A program made the position numbers and the translations under genes. Source: an uncultured Lachnospiraceae bacterium (GTDB lineage Bacteria > Bacillota > Clostridia > Lachnospirales > Lachnospiraceae). From it: a stretch of DNA of 64,000 nucleotides. The DNA lies in NCBI GenBank assembly GCA_910584965.1, contig CAJUDZ010000015.1, forward strand, positions 17,393 through 81,392, in the 5' to 3' direction. Positions 45,879 to 54,442 of the stretch are shown here, piece by piece. Below the pieces are notes generated by a model. The model saw only the letters and a list, made by a program, of their open reading frames with translations. It searched no databases and was not told the DNA's origin. Position 1 is the first letter of the stretch, and the number at the start of each line of letters is the position of its first letter.

Positions 45879-47360
45879 CTACAATGTTACGCCCTGTTTG
45901 AAAATAGCCATGTCATGGAATCCTGCCTCTTCGCTGCAAACTTTTTTCCCCGAAGCCACCGCCACCACATAATCGAATAATTCCCGTGCCGTTTCGTCGA
46001 TGTCCTTATCCTCAACCAGCACACCGGCATTGAAATCAATCCAGTTCTTCTTTTTACCCGCAAGAGCGCTGTTGCTGGAAATCTTGACTGTCGGTACAGG
46101 CGATGCAAAGGGGGTTCCGCGGCCGGTAGTAAACAGAACGATATGGGCTCCGCTCGCCGCAAGAGCCGTGGAAGCGACCAGATCGTTGCCCGGTGCGCTA
46201 AGCAGATTGAGTCCCGCTTTTTCCACCCTCTGTCCGTAGGCCAGAACACCTTTGACCGGCGCACTTCCGGACTTCTGCGTACAGCCAAGCGACTTATCTT
46301 CCAGCGTGGAAATGCCGCCTTTTTTATTTCCCGGTGAAGGGTTTTCGTATATCGTCTGATTGTTATCTTTAAAATACTGCTTAAAATCATTAATCAGTTT
46401 CACCGTCTCATCGAACAGCTCCCGGCTCCCGCATCTGTTCATCAGAAGCGTTTCCGCTCCGAACATTTCCGGCACTTCCGTCAGGATCGTCGTACCCTTT
46501 TTGCTGATCAGCAGATCGGAAAACTTCCCGACCAGCGGGTTGGCCGTAATCCCGGAGAATCCGTCGCTTCCGCCGCATTTCATGCCGATGATCAGTTTCG
46601 ACACGCTGATTTCTTCCCGTTCGAATTTCGATGCGTAGGAAATCAGCTCATCCAGAAGCTTTCCGCCCGTTTCCATCTCGTCTTCCGTTTCCTGGCAGAC
46701 AAGAAATTTCACTCTGTCCGGATTCACTTCTCCGATATAGGGTTTCAGCACATCGATATTGCTGTTCTCGCATCCGAGTCCGAGCACCAGCACGCCGCCG
46801 GCGTTCGGGTGATTGATCAGATCGGCCAGTATCGTTCTCGTGTGTTCCTGATCGTCTCCCATCTGGGAACATCCATAAGGATGAGGGAACGCGATTACTT
46901 CTTCCACCGAACCTTCCACGCGGCCGTTTGCCGCTTTGGCAAGCGCCTCCGCAACATTGTTTACGCAGCCCACCGTCGGGATAATCCAGATTTCATTCCG
47001 GACGCCGACCTTTCCATCCGGACGCTGATACCCCATAAATACAGCGTCGGATGTGGTCTCTTCGCTGACCGGGGCCGGTTCATAACTGTATTCCAGCAAA
47101 TCTCCAAGCGCTGTCTTTACATTGTGCGTATGGATCCATGAGCCTGCCGCAATCTCTTCTTTCGCATTGCCGATGCGGAATCCGTACTTGATGACTTCGC
47201 CGCCCTGCGCGATATCGCAAAGCGCCATCTTATGTCCGGCCGGAATCGTTTCTTTCGCAACCGCCTGTACACCGCCGGCCTTTACGGTCTCACCCGCCGC
47301 AATTTCCTGAATCGCCACAATGACATTATCATTTTCATGAATTTTGATATAGTCTTTCAT
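45879..47360 (-). CDS. uxaA: Altronate dehydratase
   Basis: This 493-residue protein has an N-terminal SAF domain (about 1-95) and the large GD_AH C-terminal domain, matching altronate dehydratase, which turns D-altronate into KDG. Characteristic segments are FPHPYGCSQMGDDQEHT, GLGCENSNID and MKCGGSDGFSGITANP with the conserved Cys residues. Both halves are fused in one chain as in E. coli. It follows uxaB by 47 bases on the same strand. Confidence 0.95.
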   Translation of the reverse strand: MKDYIKIHENDNVIVAIQEIAAGETVKAGGVQAVAKETIPAGHKMALCDIAQGGEVIKYGFRIGNAKEEIAAGSWIHTHNVKTALGDLLEYSYEPAPVSEETTSDAVFMGYQRPDGKVGVRNEIWIIPTVGCVNNVAEALAKAANGRVEGSVEEVIAFPHPYGCSQMGDDQEHTRTILADLINHPNAGGVLVLGLGCENSNIDVLKPYIGEVNPDRVKFLVCQETEDEMETGGKLLDELISYASKFEREEISVSKLIIGMKCGGSDGFSGITANPLVGKFSDLLISKKGTTILTEVPEMFGAETLLMNRCGSRELFDETVKLINDFKQYFKDNNQTIYENPSPGNKKGGISTLEDKSLGCTQKSGSAPVKGVLAYGQRVEKAGLNLLSAPGNDLVASTALAASGAHIVLFTTGRGTPFASPVPTVKISSNSALAGKKKNWIDFNAGVLVEDKDIDETARELFDYVVAVASGKKVCSEEAGFHDMAIFKQGVTL

Positions 47361-47407
47361 TTACCCCGTTAATCCTTTCCGGTTTTGGTAAAACTTTTCG
47401 ATATGAT

Positions 47408-48871
47408 TTATGCAAAAACCTTTTCCATCGTCTTGCGCATTCCCATTTCCCGGATATCCGTCAGGTAAGAAACGATCGTCTCTTCCAGGCCCGCCGACGC
47501 GCTCAGATCCTGACCCCAGAAATCAGTATTTGCAAGTACCGCATGTACAAATTCTTTCGGCTCTTTACCGCTGTTTGCCGCGAAAAACTCAAGTACGGCC
47601 GCATCATCCATAATATTGTATTCCTGTCCGCCGCGGTGTCCGATCAGCGCCTTGTCCCTGATTTCCGTGCCGGTGTAAAAAGCCATCAGCGCCGCAAGGG
47701 AAAATGCCAGATGCGTCGGTACCTTTCCTTCTTTCTCGATATATCCCGTTAAGCTCGGCATACATCTTGCCCGCCACTTGGAAACGGAGTTTAAGGAAAT
47801 AGACAGATGCGCATGTTTTACATAAGGATTGTTAAATCTCGTCAGCACCGCCTCCGCAAATTCGTCGAGCTCCTCTTTCGGAAGCGTCAGAGTCGGAATG
47901 ACTTCATCGAAAATCGTCGCTTTGATAAAATTAAGAATCAGTTCGTCATTCATTGACTCCAGCACGATATCATTGCCGCACAGATAGGAAGCGAGTACAA
48001 AAGAAGTATGCGCTCCGTTCAAAATACGGACTTTTCTCTGTTTGTAAGGTTTCTGGTTATCCGTAAAAATCACGGGAAGCCCGGCCTTCAGCAGCGGCAG
48101 TTCATTGCTGATATCTTTGGCGCTTTCAATTACCCAGAGAGCAAACGGCTCGCCCGTTACGATCAGATTGTCCTGATAGCCGAACTCTTTGCAAAGTTCT
48201 TCCGCTTCGTCTCTCGGATATCCGGTAACGATTCTGTCAACCAGCGTGGAAGTGAATACACACGCCTCGTTAATCCACGCGGTAAATTCCTCTTCCAGAT
48301 TCCAGAGTTCTGCAAGTTTTAACACACACTCTTTCAGATGGATTCCGTTATCGTCGATCAGCTCTACGGGGAGCATTACCAGACCTTTATCCTGCGCGCC
48401 GTTAAAATGTTTATATCGCTCAAACAGGAACTTCGTCAGCTTGCCGGGATATGTTTTCGGCGGATTCAGTTCGAATTTATCCGTATCGTCATAAACAATG
48501 CCCGCTTCCGTCGTATTGGAGACGATAAAACGCAGCGTATCCAGTTTCGCAAACTCCGCATATTTCTCATATTCGCCATAAGCGTCCACAGCGTCCGCAA
48601 CGCTCGTCACGACGCGGTTGATTCTCTTTGCTTCCCCGTCCACAATGCCTCTTAACTGCACCGTGTACTGGCATTCCTGTTCATGGAAACGGTCCAGCGT
48701 ACCGAACTCGATCGGTTTGACCAAAACGATATCGCCGTCAAACTCTCCCTTTTCATTCGCGATATCGATCATATAATCGACAAACGCACGCAGAAAGTTT
48801 CCTTCTCCAAACTGAAGCACTTTAACTGGTCTTTCTTTTTTCCCCGTTTTCTGTTTGCTTAATAGTTCCAT
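47408..48871 (-). CDS. uxaB: Tagaturonate reductase
   Basis: This 487-residue protein is a polyol-specific long-chain dehydrogenase of the UxaB type, reducing D-tagaturonate to D-altronate with NADH. The segments VLQFGEGNFLRAFVDYMID (nucleotide-binding start), SNTTEAGI, and the C-terminal domain KVRILNGAHTSFVLASYLCG are typical; the Lys and His of the last region are catalytic-type residues. UxuB would be the alternative, but the neighbours UxaA and UxaC favour UxaB. Its promoter region is divergent from the LacI regulator. Confidence 0.93.
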   Translation of the reverse strand: MELLSKQKTGKKERPVKVLQFGEGNFLRAFVDYMIDIANEKGEFDGDIVLVKPIEFGTLDRFHEQECQYTVQLRGIVDGEAKRINRVVTSVADAVDAYGEYEKYAEFAKLDTLRFIVSNTTEAGIVYDDTDKFELNPPKTYPGKLTKFLFERYKHFNGAQDKGLVMLPVELIDDNGIHLKECVLKLAELWNLEEEFTAWINEACVFTSTLVDRIVTGYPRDEAEELCKEFGYQDNLIVTGEPFALWVIESAKDISNELPLLKAGLPVIFTDNQKPYKQRKVRILNGAHTSFVLASYLCGNDIVLESMNDELILNFIKATIFDEVIPTLTLPKEELDEFAEAVLTRFNNPYVKHAHLSISLNSVSKWRARCMPSLTGYIEKEGKVPTHLAFSLAALMAFYTGTEIRDKALIGHRGGQEYNIMDDAAVLEFFAANSGKEPKEFVHAVLANTDFWGQDLSASAGLEETIVSYLTDIREMGMRKTMEKVFA

Positions 48872-48954
48872 TTGCTGTAAAATCTCCTTTCTTCCCGTTG
48901 GCCCGCCTGTATTATTTCGTGCAATTTCTCAAATGTAAGCAGTTTCATATCTGT

Positions 48955-49005
48955 ATTTTTTCACATTTTCTCCAATTAGTCAATATCTATTTGAAACTAT
49001 TTTCA
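48955..49005 (-). promoter_or_regulatory. Putative uxaB promoter with adjacent LacI-type pseudo-palindrome
   Basis: On the minus strand TTGACT (48978-48983) is followed after 17 bases by a weak AAAAAT. Just upstream, TGAAA-CTAT-TTTCA (48992-49005) has the same arm geometry as LacI-family operators but lacks the central CG. The 288 bases between uxaB and the regulator's own promoter region are otherwise AT-rich with no gene. Confidence 0.35.
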
Positions 49006-49097
49006 TATTTTTTACATGTTTTTCCTAATAATCAAATAAGATTTTCATCTTTTAATCATTTTTCCATCAGTATTTTCTAAAACAGGAGGATTTTATA

Positions 49098-49126
49098 TTG
49101 CTTTCTCTTCCTTTATAAGGTATAAT
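49098..49126 (+). promoter_or_regulatory. Predicted promoter of the LacI-family regulator gene
   Basis: TTGCTT (49098-49103) and TATAAT (49121-49126) are 17 bases apart, placing the transcription start near 49133. Confidence 0.7.
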
Positions 49127-49139
49127 ATCAGCAGTTATA

Positions 49140-49155
49140 TTGTAACCGTTTTCAT
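49140..49155. promoter_or_regulatory. LacI-family operator or cre-like site at the regulator promoter
   Basis: TTGTAACCGTTTTCAT fits the B. subtilis catabolite-responsive-element pattern WTGNAANCGNWWNCAW at every fixed position (known consensus). It lies at about +7 to +22 of the regulator promoter. It could be bound by CcpA or by the LacI-family protein encoded directly downstream, since both groups prefer a central CG. Confidence 0.6.
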
Positions 49156-49216
49156 TCGCTTGATTACTGAACAGACTGATTATAAATCCGCCGCGGCGGA
49201 GCTAGAGGAATCCTAC

Positions 49217-50233
49217 ATGGCACTAACGATCTATGACATCTCACAGAAGGCCGGTGTATCGACCGCGACCGTTTCCCGTGTGCTGAACGGCAGCGGCAAT
49301 GTCAGCCCGTCCACCCAGAAAAAAGTAATGGACATCATTGAGAAATATGACTATATACCGAATGCTTTTGCACGTGGAATGGGTCTTCGCTCCCTGAAAA
49401 CGATCGGTATCCTCTGTGCGGACTCTTCTGACCTGTTTACGGCCAAAGCGATTTATCTGCTCGAACAGGAATTACAGGCAAACGGCTACGAATCTTTGCT
49501 TTGCTGTACCGGCTATAATCCCGGCGTCAGAAAAAATTATCTGAACCTGATCCTGTCCAAAAAAGTGGACAGCATTATTCTGGTCGGTTCCAATTTTATC
49601 GCACCGACCGGGCTTGAAAACGAATACATTAACGAAGCCGCTTCCCATGTACCTATCATGCTGCTAAATGCTTCCTACGGTTATCCGAACGTATACAGCA
49701 CGTTATGCGACGACCGCGCTTCCATGTATGAAGCCGCTTCCGCCATGATTCGCTCGGGAATTTCCGATCTGATATATTTGTATAATTCCGGTTCTTACAG
49801 CGGGCTCAAAAAACTGCGGGGCTTTCAGACCGCAATGGAAGAAAATAACCTGCCTCATTCTCCGGAAAATGTTTTCTTTTACGACGGAAACCCGGATTCC
49901 ATCGAAGATATTGCGGATTTTGTGAGACAGATTGCCGACAGCGGCGTCACTTTTCACGGGATTCTTGCAGCGGACGACGCGCTGGCAGTCGGCGGCGTAA
50001 AATATGCCCAGCGCAAGGGGCTCCGCATCCCGGAAGATTTTTCCGTGATCGGCTATAACAATTCCATTCTTACGACCTGCTGCACGCCGGAGCTGACTTC
50101 CGTGGACAACTGTCTGGAAACGATGACGCATCAGCTTATCCAAACGCTTCTTAACGTTCTGGCCGGCAAGGAAATGCCGAAAAAGGTCGTTTTTTCCGGC
50201 AAGCTGATCGAACGCGGCACAACACATTTTTAA
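49217..50233 (+). CDS. LacI-family transcriptional regulator of the uronate genes
   Basis: This 338-residue protein has a LacI helix-turn-helix at its start (IYDISQKAGVSTATVSRVLNGSGNVSP) and a type 1 periplasmic-binding effector domain (GILCADSSDLFTAKAIYLLEQEL, GILAADDALAVGGVKYAQ, FSVIGYNNSILTTCCTPELTSVD). I chose ATG 49217 with AGAGGA upstream and the DNA-binding domain immediately after. It lies between divergent uxaB and co-directional uxaC, so it most likely controls both arms in response to a uronate intermediate. A cre-like operator at its own promoter suggests autoregulation. Confidence 0.9.
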   Translation: MALTIYDISQKAGVSTATVSRVLNGSGNVSPSTQKKVMDIIEKYDYIPNAFARGMGLRSLKTIGILCADSSDLFTAKAIYLLEQELQANGYESLLCCTGYNPGVRKNYLNLILSKKVDSIILVGSNFIAPTGLENEYINEAASHVPIMLLNASYGYPNVYSTLCDDRASMYEAASAMIRSGISDLIYLYNSGSYSGLKKLRGFQTAMEENNLPHSPENVFFYDGNPDSIEDIADFVRQIADSGVTFHGILAADDALAVGGVKYAQRKGLRIPEDFSVIGYNNSILTTCCTPELTSVDNCLETMTHQLIQTLLNVLAGKEMPKKVVFSGKLIERGTTHF

Positions 50234-50340
50234 CACCGTTTCCGGCGGCCGCATAAAGACTTTTGCCGAAAGGCTCTTATCTGAGAACTGAGAAAGAACA
50301 TTCATTAATCCATTATATATTTTAAGAAAGGGGCACGATC

Positions 50341-51744
50341 ATGAAACAATTCATGGACAAAAACTTTTTACTTTCCAACGACACCGCGCAGAAATTATAT
50401 TTTGATTACGCGGCCGAAACTCCGATTCTCGATTACCACTGTCACATCAATCCACAGGAAATTTTCGAAGACCGGAAATTCGAGAATATTACGCAGGTAT
50501 GGCTGGGCGGCGACCATTACAAATGGCGTTTTATGCGTTCCTGCGGCGTAGACGAGCATTACATAACAGGAGACGCGCCGGATAAGGAAAAATTCCTGAA
50601 ATGGGCCGAATGCCTCGGAAAAGCGATCGGCAACCCGCTTTTCCACTGGTCTCATCTGGAACTTCAGAAATATTTCGGCTACACCGGCGTACTGAATAAA
50701 AAAAGCGCGGAAGAAGTATGGGAACTTTGCAACAAAAAACTGGCTGACCCTTCCATGAGCGTCCGCAACATCATCAAACAGTCTAACGTTACATTAATCT
50801 GTACGACGGACGACCCGGTGGACTCTCTGGAATGGCACAAAAAAATCGCGGAAGATGATTCTTTTGACGTACAGGTGCTTCCCGCATGGCGCCCCGATAA
50901 GGCGATGAATATCGAAAAACCTGCTTTTACGGAATATCTTGCAACACTTGCAGATGTTTCCGGCGTTAAAATCAGTTCTTTCGCCGATTTACAGAAAGCG
51001 CTGTCCGTCCGCATGGATTTCTTCGCTTCCATGGGATGCTCCGTTTCCGACCATGCGCTGGAATATGTGATGTACGCACCGGCTTCCACGGAAGAAATTG
51101 AAGCCATTTTTGCAAAACGCCTTTCCGGCAGCAATGTTACGCGTGCGGAAGAACTGCAATACAAAACCGCTTTCATGATCTTTGTCGGCAGGGAATATGC
51201 AAAGCGCGGCTGGGTAATGCAGCTCCATTATGGCTGCAAGCGTGATAATAACACGCTCCGCTTCAACGAACTCGGCCCGGATACCGGTTATGACTGCATC
51301 AACAATTATGCGCCTTCATCGGAAATGGCCGATTATCTGAATGCGCTGATTCAGACGGACGAACTTCCGAAAACGATCATTTACAGCCTGAATCCGAACG
51401 ACAATCAGGCGATCGGAACGATTCTCGGATGTTTCCAGGATTCCACCGCCGTTGCGAAAATTCAGCAGGGATCCGCGTGGTGGTTCAACGATCACAAGAC
51501 CGGTATGCAGGATCAGATGATCTCCCTCGCAAACCTCGGCAATCTGTCCGGTTTTGTCGGAATGCTGACCGATTCCAGAAGCTTCCTTTCCTACACGAGA
51601 CATGATTATTTCCGCAGAATCCTCTGCAATCTGATCGGCACATGGGTGGAAAACGGCGAATATCCGGAAGATTACGAAACTTTGGAAGAAATTGTCAAGG
51701 GAATCTGCTACAATAATGCTGTAAAATATTTTGGCTTTTTCTAA
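50341..51744 (+). CDS. uxaC: Glucuronate/galacturonate isomerase
   Basis: This 467-residue protein is uronate isomerase, converting D-galacturonate to D-tagaturonate (and D-glucuronate to D-fructuronate). The amidohydrolase-like metal site is seen in LDYHCHINPQEI near residues 32-43, and the segments FKWAECLGKAIGNPLFHWSHLEL-like, TTDDPVDSLEWH and LTDSRSFLSYTRHDYFRRILCN are family hallmarks. It follows the LacI gene by 107 bases on the same strand and starts after AAAGGGG. It is the entry point for galacturonate released by GH28. Confidence 0.96.
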   Translation: MKQFMDKNFLLSNDTAQKLYFDYAAETPILDYHCHINPQEIFEDRKFENITQVWLGGDHYKWRFMRSCGVDEHYITGDAPDKEKFLKWAECLGKAIGNPLFHWSHLELQKYFGYTGVLNKKSAEEVWELCNKKLADPSMSVRNIIKQSNVTLICTTDDPVDSLEWHKKIAEDDSFDVQVLPAWRPDKAMNIEKPAFTEYLATLADVSGVKISSFADLQKALSVRMDFFASMGCSVSDHALEYVMYAPASTEEIEAIFAKRLSGSNVTRAEELQYKTAFMIFVGREYAKRGWVMQLHYGCKRDNNTLRFNELGPDTGYDCINNYAPSSEMADYLNALIQTDELPKTIIYSLNPNDNQAIGTILGCFQDSTAVAKIQQGSAWWFNDHKTGMQDQMISLANLGNLSGFVGMLTDSRSFLSYTRHDYFRRILCNLIGTWVENGEYPEDYETLEEIVKGICYNNAVKYFGFF

Positions 51745-51756
51745 ACCGGTCTTCTC

Positions 51757-51833
51757 AATGATCATTTTAATGATCATTTTATAAAAGAAAATCATGACAG
51801 GCGATTGCAAAACTATGTTTTTGAAAACTTTCA
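51757..51833. promoter_or_regulatory. Tandem AATGATCATTTT units and a TGAAA/TTTCA element upstream of kduI
   Basis: AATGATCATTTT occurs twice in a row (51757-51768, 51769-51780), each with the 10-bp palindrome AATGATCATT. Further on, TGAAAACTTTCA lies at 51822-51833. These are in the 234-base gap between uxaC and kduI, which holds no gene. They look like binding sites, or the first may shape the uxaC transcript end; no regulator is known. Confidence 0.4.
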
Positions 51834-51978
51834 TTGTACAAAACAAGCAGTCACCGCAGGGCACGCTTCCGCTGTACTGCCGCCGCTTATGATTTGTTTA
51901 TTTTGCACAACGGCTGTCCTGAAATAGCGTGTTTCGCAATTACCTGAATAATAATGAAAAAGAAAGGACGAATACAAT

Positions 51979-52839
51979 ATGGAATTAAGAACAGCTGCAT
52001 CGCCAAAGGATGTGAAATTTTATACGACCGAACGCCTGAGAGAAGAATTTCTCATTGACGACTTATTCAAACCCGATGAAATCAAACTGGTATACAGCCA
52101 TATCGACCGTATCATCACCGGTTCGGCCGTACCGGTAAAGCCTTTACAGCTTACTGCCGGAGACGAGCTTCGCGCGGAATATTTCTGCGAAAGACGCGAG
52201 CTTGGCGTGATCAATATCGGTGAGCCCGGCAAAATCACCATTGACGGCAAAGTATATGAAGTCGGCCATAAAGAAGGCATGTATATCGGAATGGGCTCCA
52301 AAGACATCGTTTTTGAAAGCGTAAATCCTTCCGCTCCGGCAAAATTCTATTTAAACAGCGCACCGGCGCACAGAACCTGTCCTACCGTGCTGATCAAACC
52401 GGAGGGAGAAGCTGCGGAAGGCGTTGTCATCGTAAAAGACAGCAACAAAGTGGAGCTCGGTTCCCTGGAATCCGCCAACCACAGAACGATCTGCAAATAC
52501 ATTCTGCCCGGTCAGGTAGAAAGCTGTCAGCTCGAAATGGGCATGACAAAGCTGGAGCCGGGAAGCGTATGGAACACCATGCCCTGTCATACACACGACA
52601 GACGTATGGAAGTATATCTTTATTTTGACATGCCCGAAGACGCCCTCGTAATGCACTACATGGGAGAGCCGACAGAAACGCGTCATATCATTATGCGGAA
52701 CGAACAGGCCGTTATTTCCCCGAGCTGGTCCATCCACTCCGGATGCGGCACACAGGCTTATACTTTTATCTGGGGCATGGTCGGAGAAAATCAGGACTTC
52801 GATGACATGGACGGCTGTGAGATGAAGGATTTGCTTTAA
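51979..52839 (+). CDS. kduI: 5-keto-4-deoxyuronate isomerase
   Basis: This 286-residue cupin-fold enzyme converts 4-deoxy-5-ketouronate to 2,5-diketo-3-deoxygluconate. The four metal ligands are all present, His204, His206, Glu211 and His253, eight residues later than in E. coli KduI. Its substrate is the spontaneous opening product of unsaturated uronates released by GH105. It is on the plus strand with AGAAAGGA upstream and is followed, after 187 bases of repeats, by a second isomerase of a different fold thought to catalyse the same step. Confidence 0.95.
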   Translation: MELRTAASPKDVKFYTTERLREEFLIDDLFKPDEIKLVYSHIDRIITGSAVPVKPLQLTAGDELRAEYFCERRELGVINIGEPGKITIDGKVYEVGHKEGMYIGMGSKDIVFESVNPSAPAKFYLNSAPAHRTCPTVLIKPEGEAAEGVVIVKDSNKVELGSLESANHRTICKYILPGQVESCQLEMGMTKLEPGSVWNTMPCHTHDRRMEVYLYFDMPEDALVMHYMGEPTETRHIIMRNEQAVISPSWSIHSGCGTQAYTFIWGMVGENQDFDDMDGCEMKDLL

Positions 52840-52841
52840 AA

Positions 52842-52984
52842 AATCGCCGCCCGGCGGCGGCGATTACGAGAATGCTTTGCATTCTCAGTTGAAATGATTC
52901 ACACAGCTGCATCTTTCTATCACCTGAAGGATCGCCGCTTGACAGCGGCGGCGATTACGAGAATGCTTCGCATTCTCAGCTGAA
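52842..52984. repeat. Two copies of a double-hairpin repeat between kduI and the DhuI-like gene
   Basis: Copy 1 (52842-52893) and copy 2 (52931-52984) each consist of a GC-rich hairpin (ATCGCCGC...GCGGCGAT), the linker TACGA, a second hairpin GAGAATGC-TTYG-CATTCTC-like, and the tail AGYTGAA. The second hairpin differs by a single base. They lie inside a probable operon and resemble the elements at 1-188 and 22981-23087. Confidence 0.75.
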
Positions 52985-53026
52985 TACCCGAACACGAAAA
53001 ACAAACAGAGAGGAGCATTCACCAAA

Positions 53027-53665
53027 ATGAAAATAGCATTAATTAATGAGAACAGTCAGGCGGCTAAAAACGAAATGATCTGCAATACTTTAAAATCAGT
53101 TGTAGAACCGATGGGCCATGAAGTTTTCAACTACGGCATGTACTCCGCAGAAGACGAGCACCAGCTTACCTATGTGCAGAACGGCATTCTTGCGGCAGTT
53201 CTTTTAAACTCCGGCGCGGCCGACTATGTAATTACCGGCTGCGGAACCGGCGAGGGCGCAATGCTCGCATGCAATTCCTTTCCACAGGTGCTTTGCGGAC
53301 ATATCGAATCTCCGTTAGACGCTTATCTGTTTTCTCAGGTAAACGACGGCAACTGTATCGCCCTTCCTTTTGCGGAAAACTTCGGCTGGGGCGGCGAGCT
53401 GAATCTGACCTATATTTTCGAAAAATTATTCTGCGCGCCGGGCGGCGGCGGTTATCCTAAGGAAAGAGTCGTACCGGAACAGCGGAACAAAAAAATTCTC
53501 GATGAAGTGAAAAAAGTAACGCACAACAACATGGTTTCCATTCTCGAAAATCTCGATGCGGAACTTGTAAAAGGCGCCCTGAGCGGCGATCACTTCCAGG
53601 AGTATTTCTTTGCGAACTGCAAGGATGATGCGATTGCGGAAGCAGTTAAAAAAGTTCTTGCATAA
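53027..53665 (+). CDS. RpiB/LacAB-family isomerase, DhuI-like
   Basis: This 212-residue protein is of the RpiB/LacA/LacB fold; the phosphate/substrate loop GCGTGEG is near residues 71-77, and a longer C-terminal part (Gly-rich CAPGGGGYPKE, then two helices) goes beyond ordinary RpiB length (about 150). Longer RpiB relatives in uronate clusters (DhuI of streptococci) isomerise 4-deoxy-5-ketouronates, the same step as KduI. Its position right after kduI supports this over ribose-5-phosphate isomerisation. AGAGGAG precedes the ATG, and a strong terminator follows. Confidence 0.78.
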   Translation: MKIALINENSQAAKNEMICNTLKSVVEPMGHEVFNYGMYSAEDEHQLTYVQNGILAAVLLNSGAADYVITGCGTGEGAMLACNSFPQVLCGHIESPLDAYLFSQVNDGNCIALPFAENFGWGGELNLTYIFEKLFCAPGGGGYPKERVVPEQRNKKILDEVKKVTHNNMVSILENLDAELVKGALSGDHFQEYFFANCKDDAIAEAVKKVLA

Positions 53666-53699
53666 GAATTGAAATTTTACGGTTTTCTAGAAAGAAAAA

Positions 53700-53734
53700 C
53701 TATGCGGCGGAAAAATCCGCCGCATAGTTTTTTA
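53700..53734 (+). terminator. Rho-independent terminator after the DhuI-like gene
   Basis: CTATGCGGCGGA (53700-53711) pairs perfectly with TCCGCCGCATAG (53716-53727), followed by six Ts. It ends the plus-strand uronate genes. Confidence 0.92.
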
Positions 53735-53778
53735 TTTGATATTCAACACAGACACTAATAATCGGTCTGACCGCTCTC

Positions 53779-54411
53779 TTACTGTGCTCCCGCCTGTTTG
53801 CGCGCTTCCTTACAAAGCTCCGTAATCTTGTCGAAATTACCGGCCGAGATATCCGCTTTCTTGCATACCCAGCTCCCGCCTACTGCAAAAATTGCCGGAT
53901 TCGCTGCAAATTCAGCAATATTTTCGGTATTGACTCCGCCCGTCGGGATAAACTGCATATCCGTGAAAGGAGCCGCAAGGTTCGTAATCGCCTTTAATCC
54001 GCCATAGATATTGGCCGGGAAAAATTTAACGACTCTCAGACCCAGCTTGCGTGCCGCCATGATTTCCGTCGGCGTAACGCATCCGGGAGCCACATCGATA
54101 TTCTGTTCCACACACCATTTTACGGTCTCCTCGTCAAAACCCGGAGAAACGATGAACTTTGCACCCGCTTCTACCGCTTCTTTGGCCTGCTCCAGATTTA
54201 ACACCGTGCCGACACCGACAATCATGTCCGGGCACTCTGCCGCAACGTTGCGGATGCTGTCGAGCGCTGCCGCCGTGCGAAGCGTAATTTCCATGACATT
54301 GATGCCGCCTGCCAGCAGCGCTTTGGCTGTCGGAACCGCATCTTTTGCGTCCTCAATTACCACTACCGGAACGATAATGGAACTTTTCATGCTCTCTGTA
54401 ATACTGCTCAT
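53779..54411 (-). CDS. eda: KDPG aldolase (2-keto-3-deoxy-6-phosphogluconate aldolase)
   Basis: This 210-residue class I aldolase splits KDPG into pyruvate and glyceraldehyde 3-phosphate. The Schiff-base lysine is Lys129 (RVVKFFPA), the catalytic Glu is Glu41 (VMEITLRT), and the phosphate loop TGGVNTEN is present, each four residues before the E. coli numbering. It follows the KDG kinase gene by 31 bases on the same strand, with AGGAGG upstream. All uronate routes in this window end here. Confidence 0.95.
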   Translation of the reverse strand: MSSITESMKSSIIVPVVVIEDAKDAVPTAKALLAGGINVMEITLRTAAALDSIRNVAAECPDMIVGVGTVLNLEQAKEAVEAGAKFIVSPGFDEETVKWCVEQNIDVAPGCVTPTEIMAARKLGLRVVKFFPANIYGGLKAITNLAAPFTDMQFIPTGGVNTENIAEFAANPAIFAVGGSWVCKKADISAGNFDKITELCKEARKQAGAQ

Positions 54412-54442
54412 TTTATTTCCTCCTGCATTTCTTTTCGTCTTA

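Noticed and set aside
51822..51833. cre site upstream of kduI (TGAAAACTTTCA)
   Set aside because: It lacks the central CG and is two bases shorter than the cre pattern, so CcpA binding is not supported.
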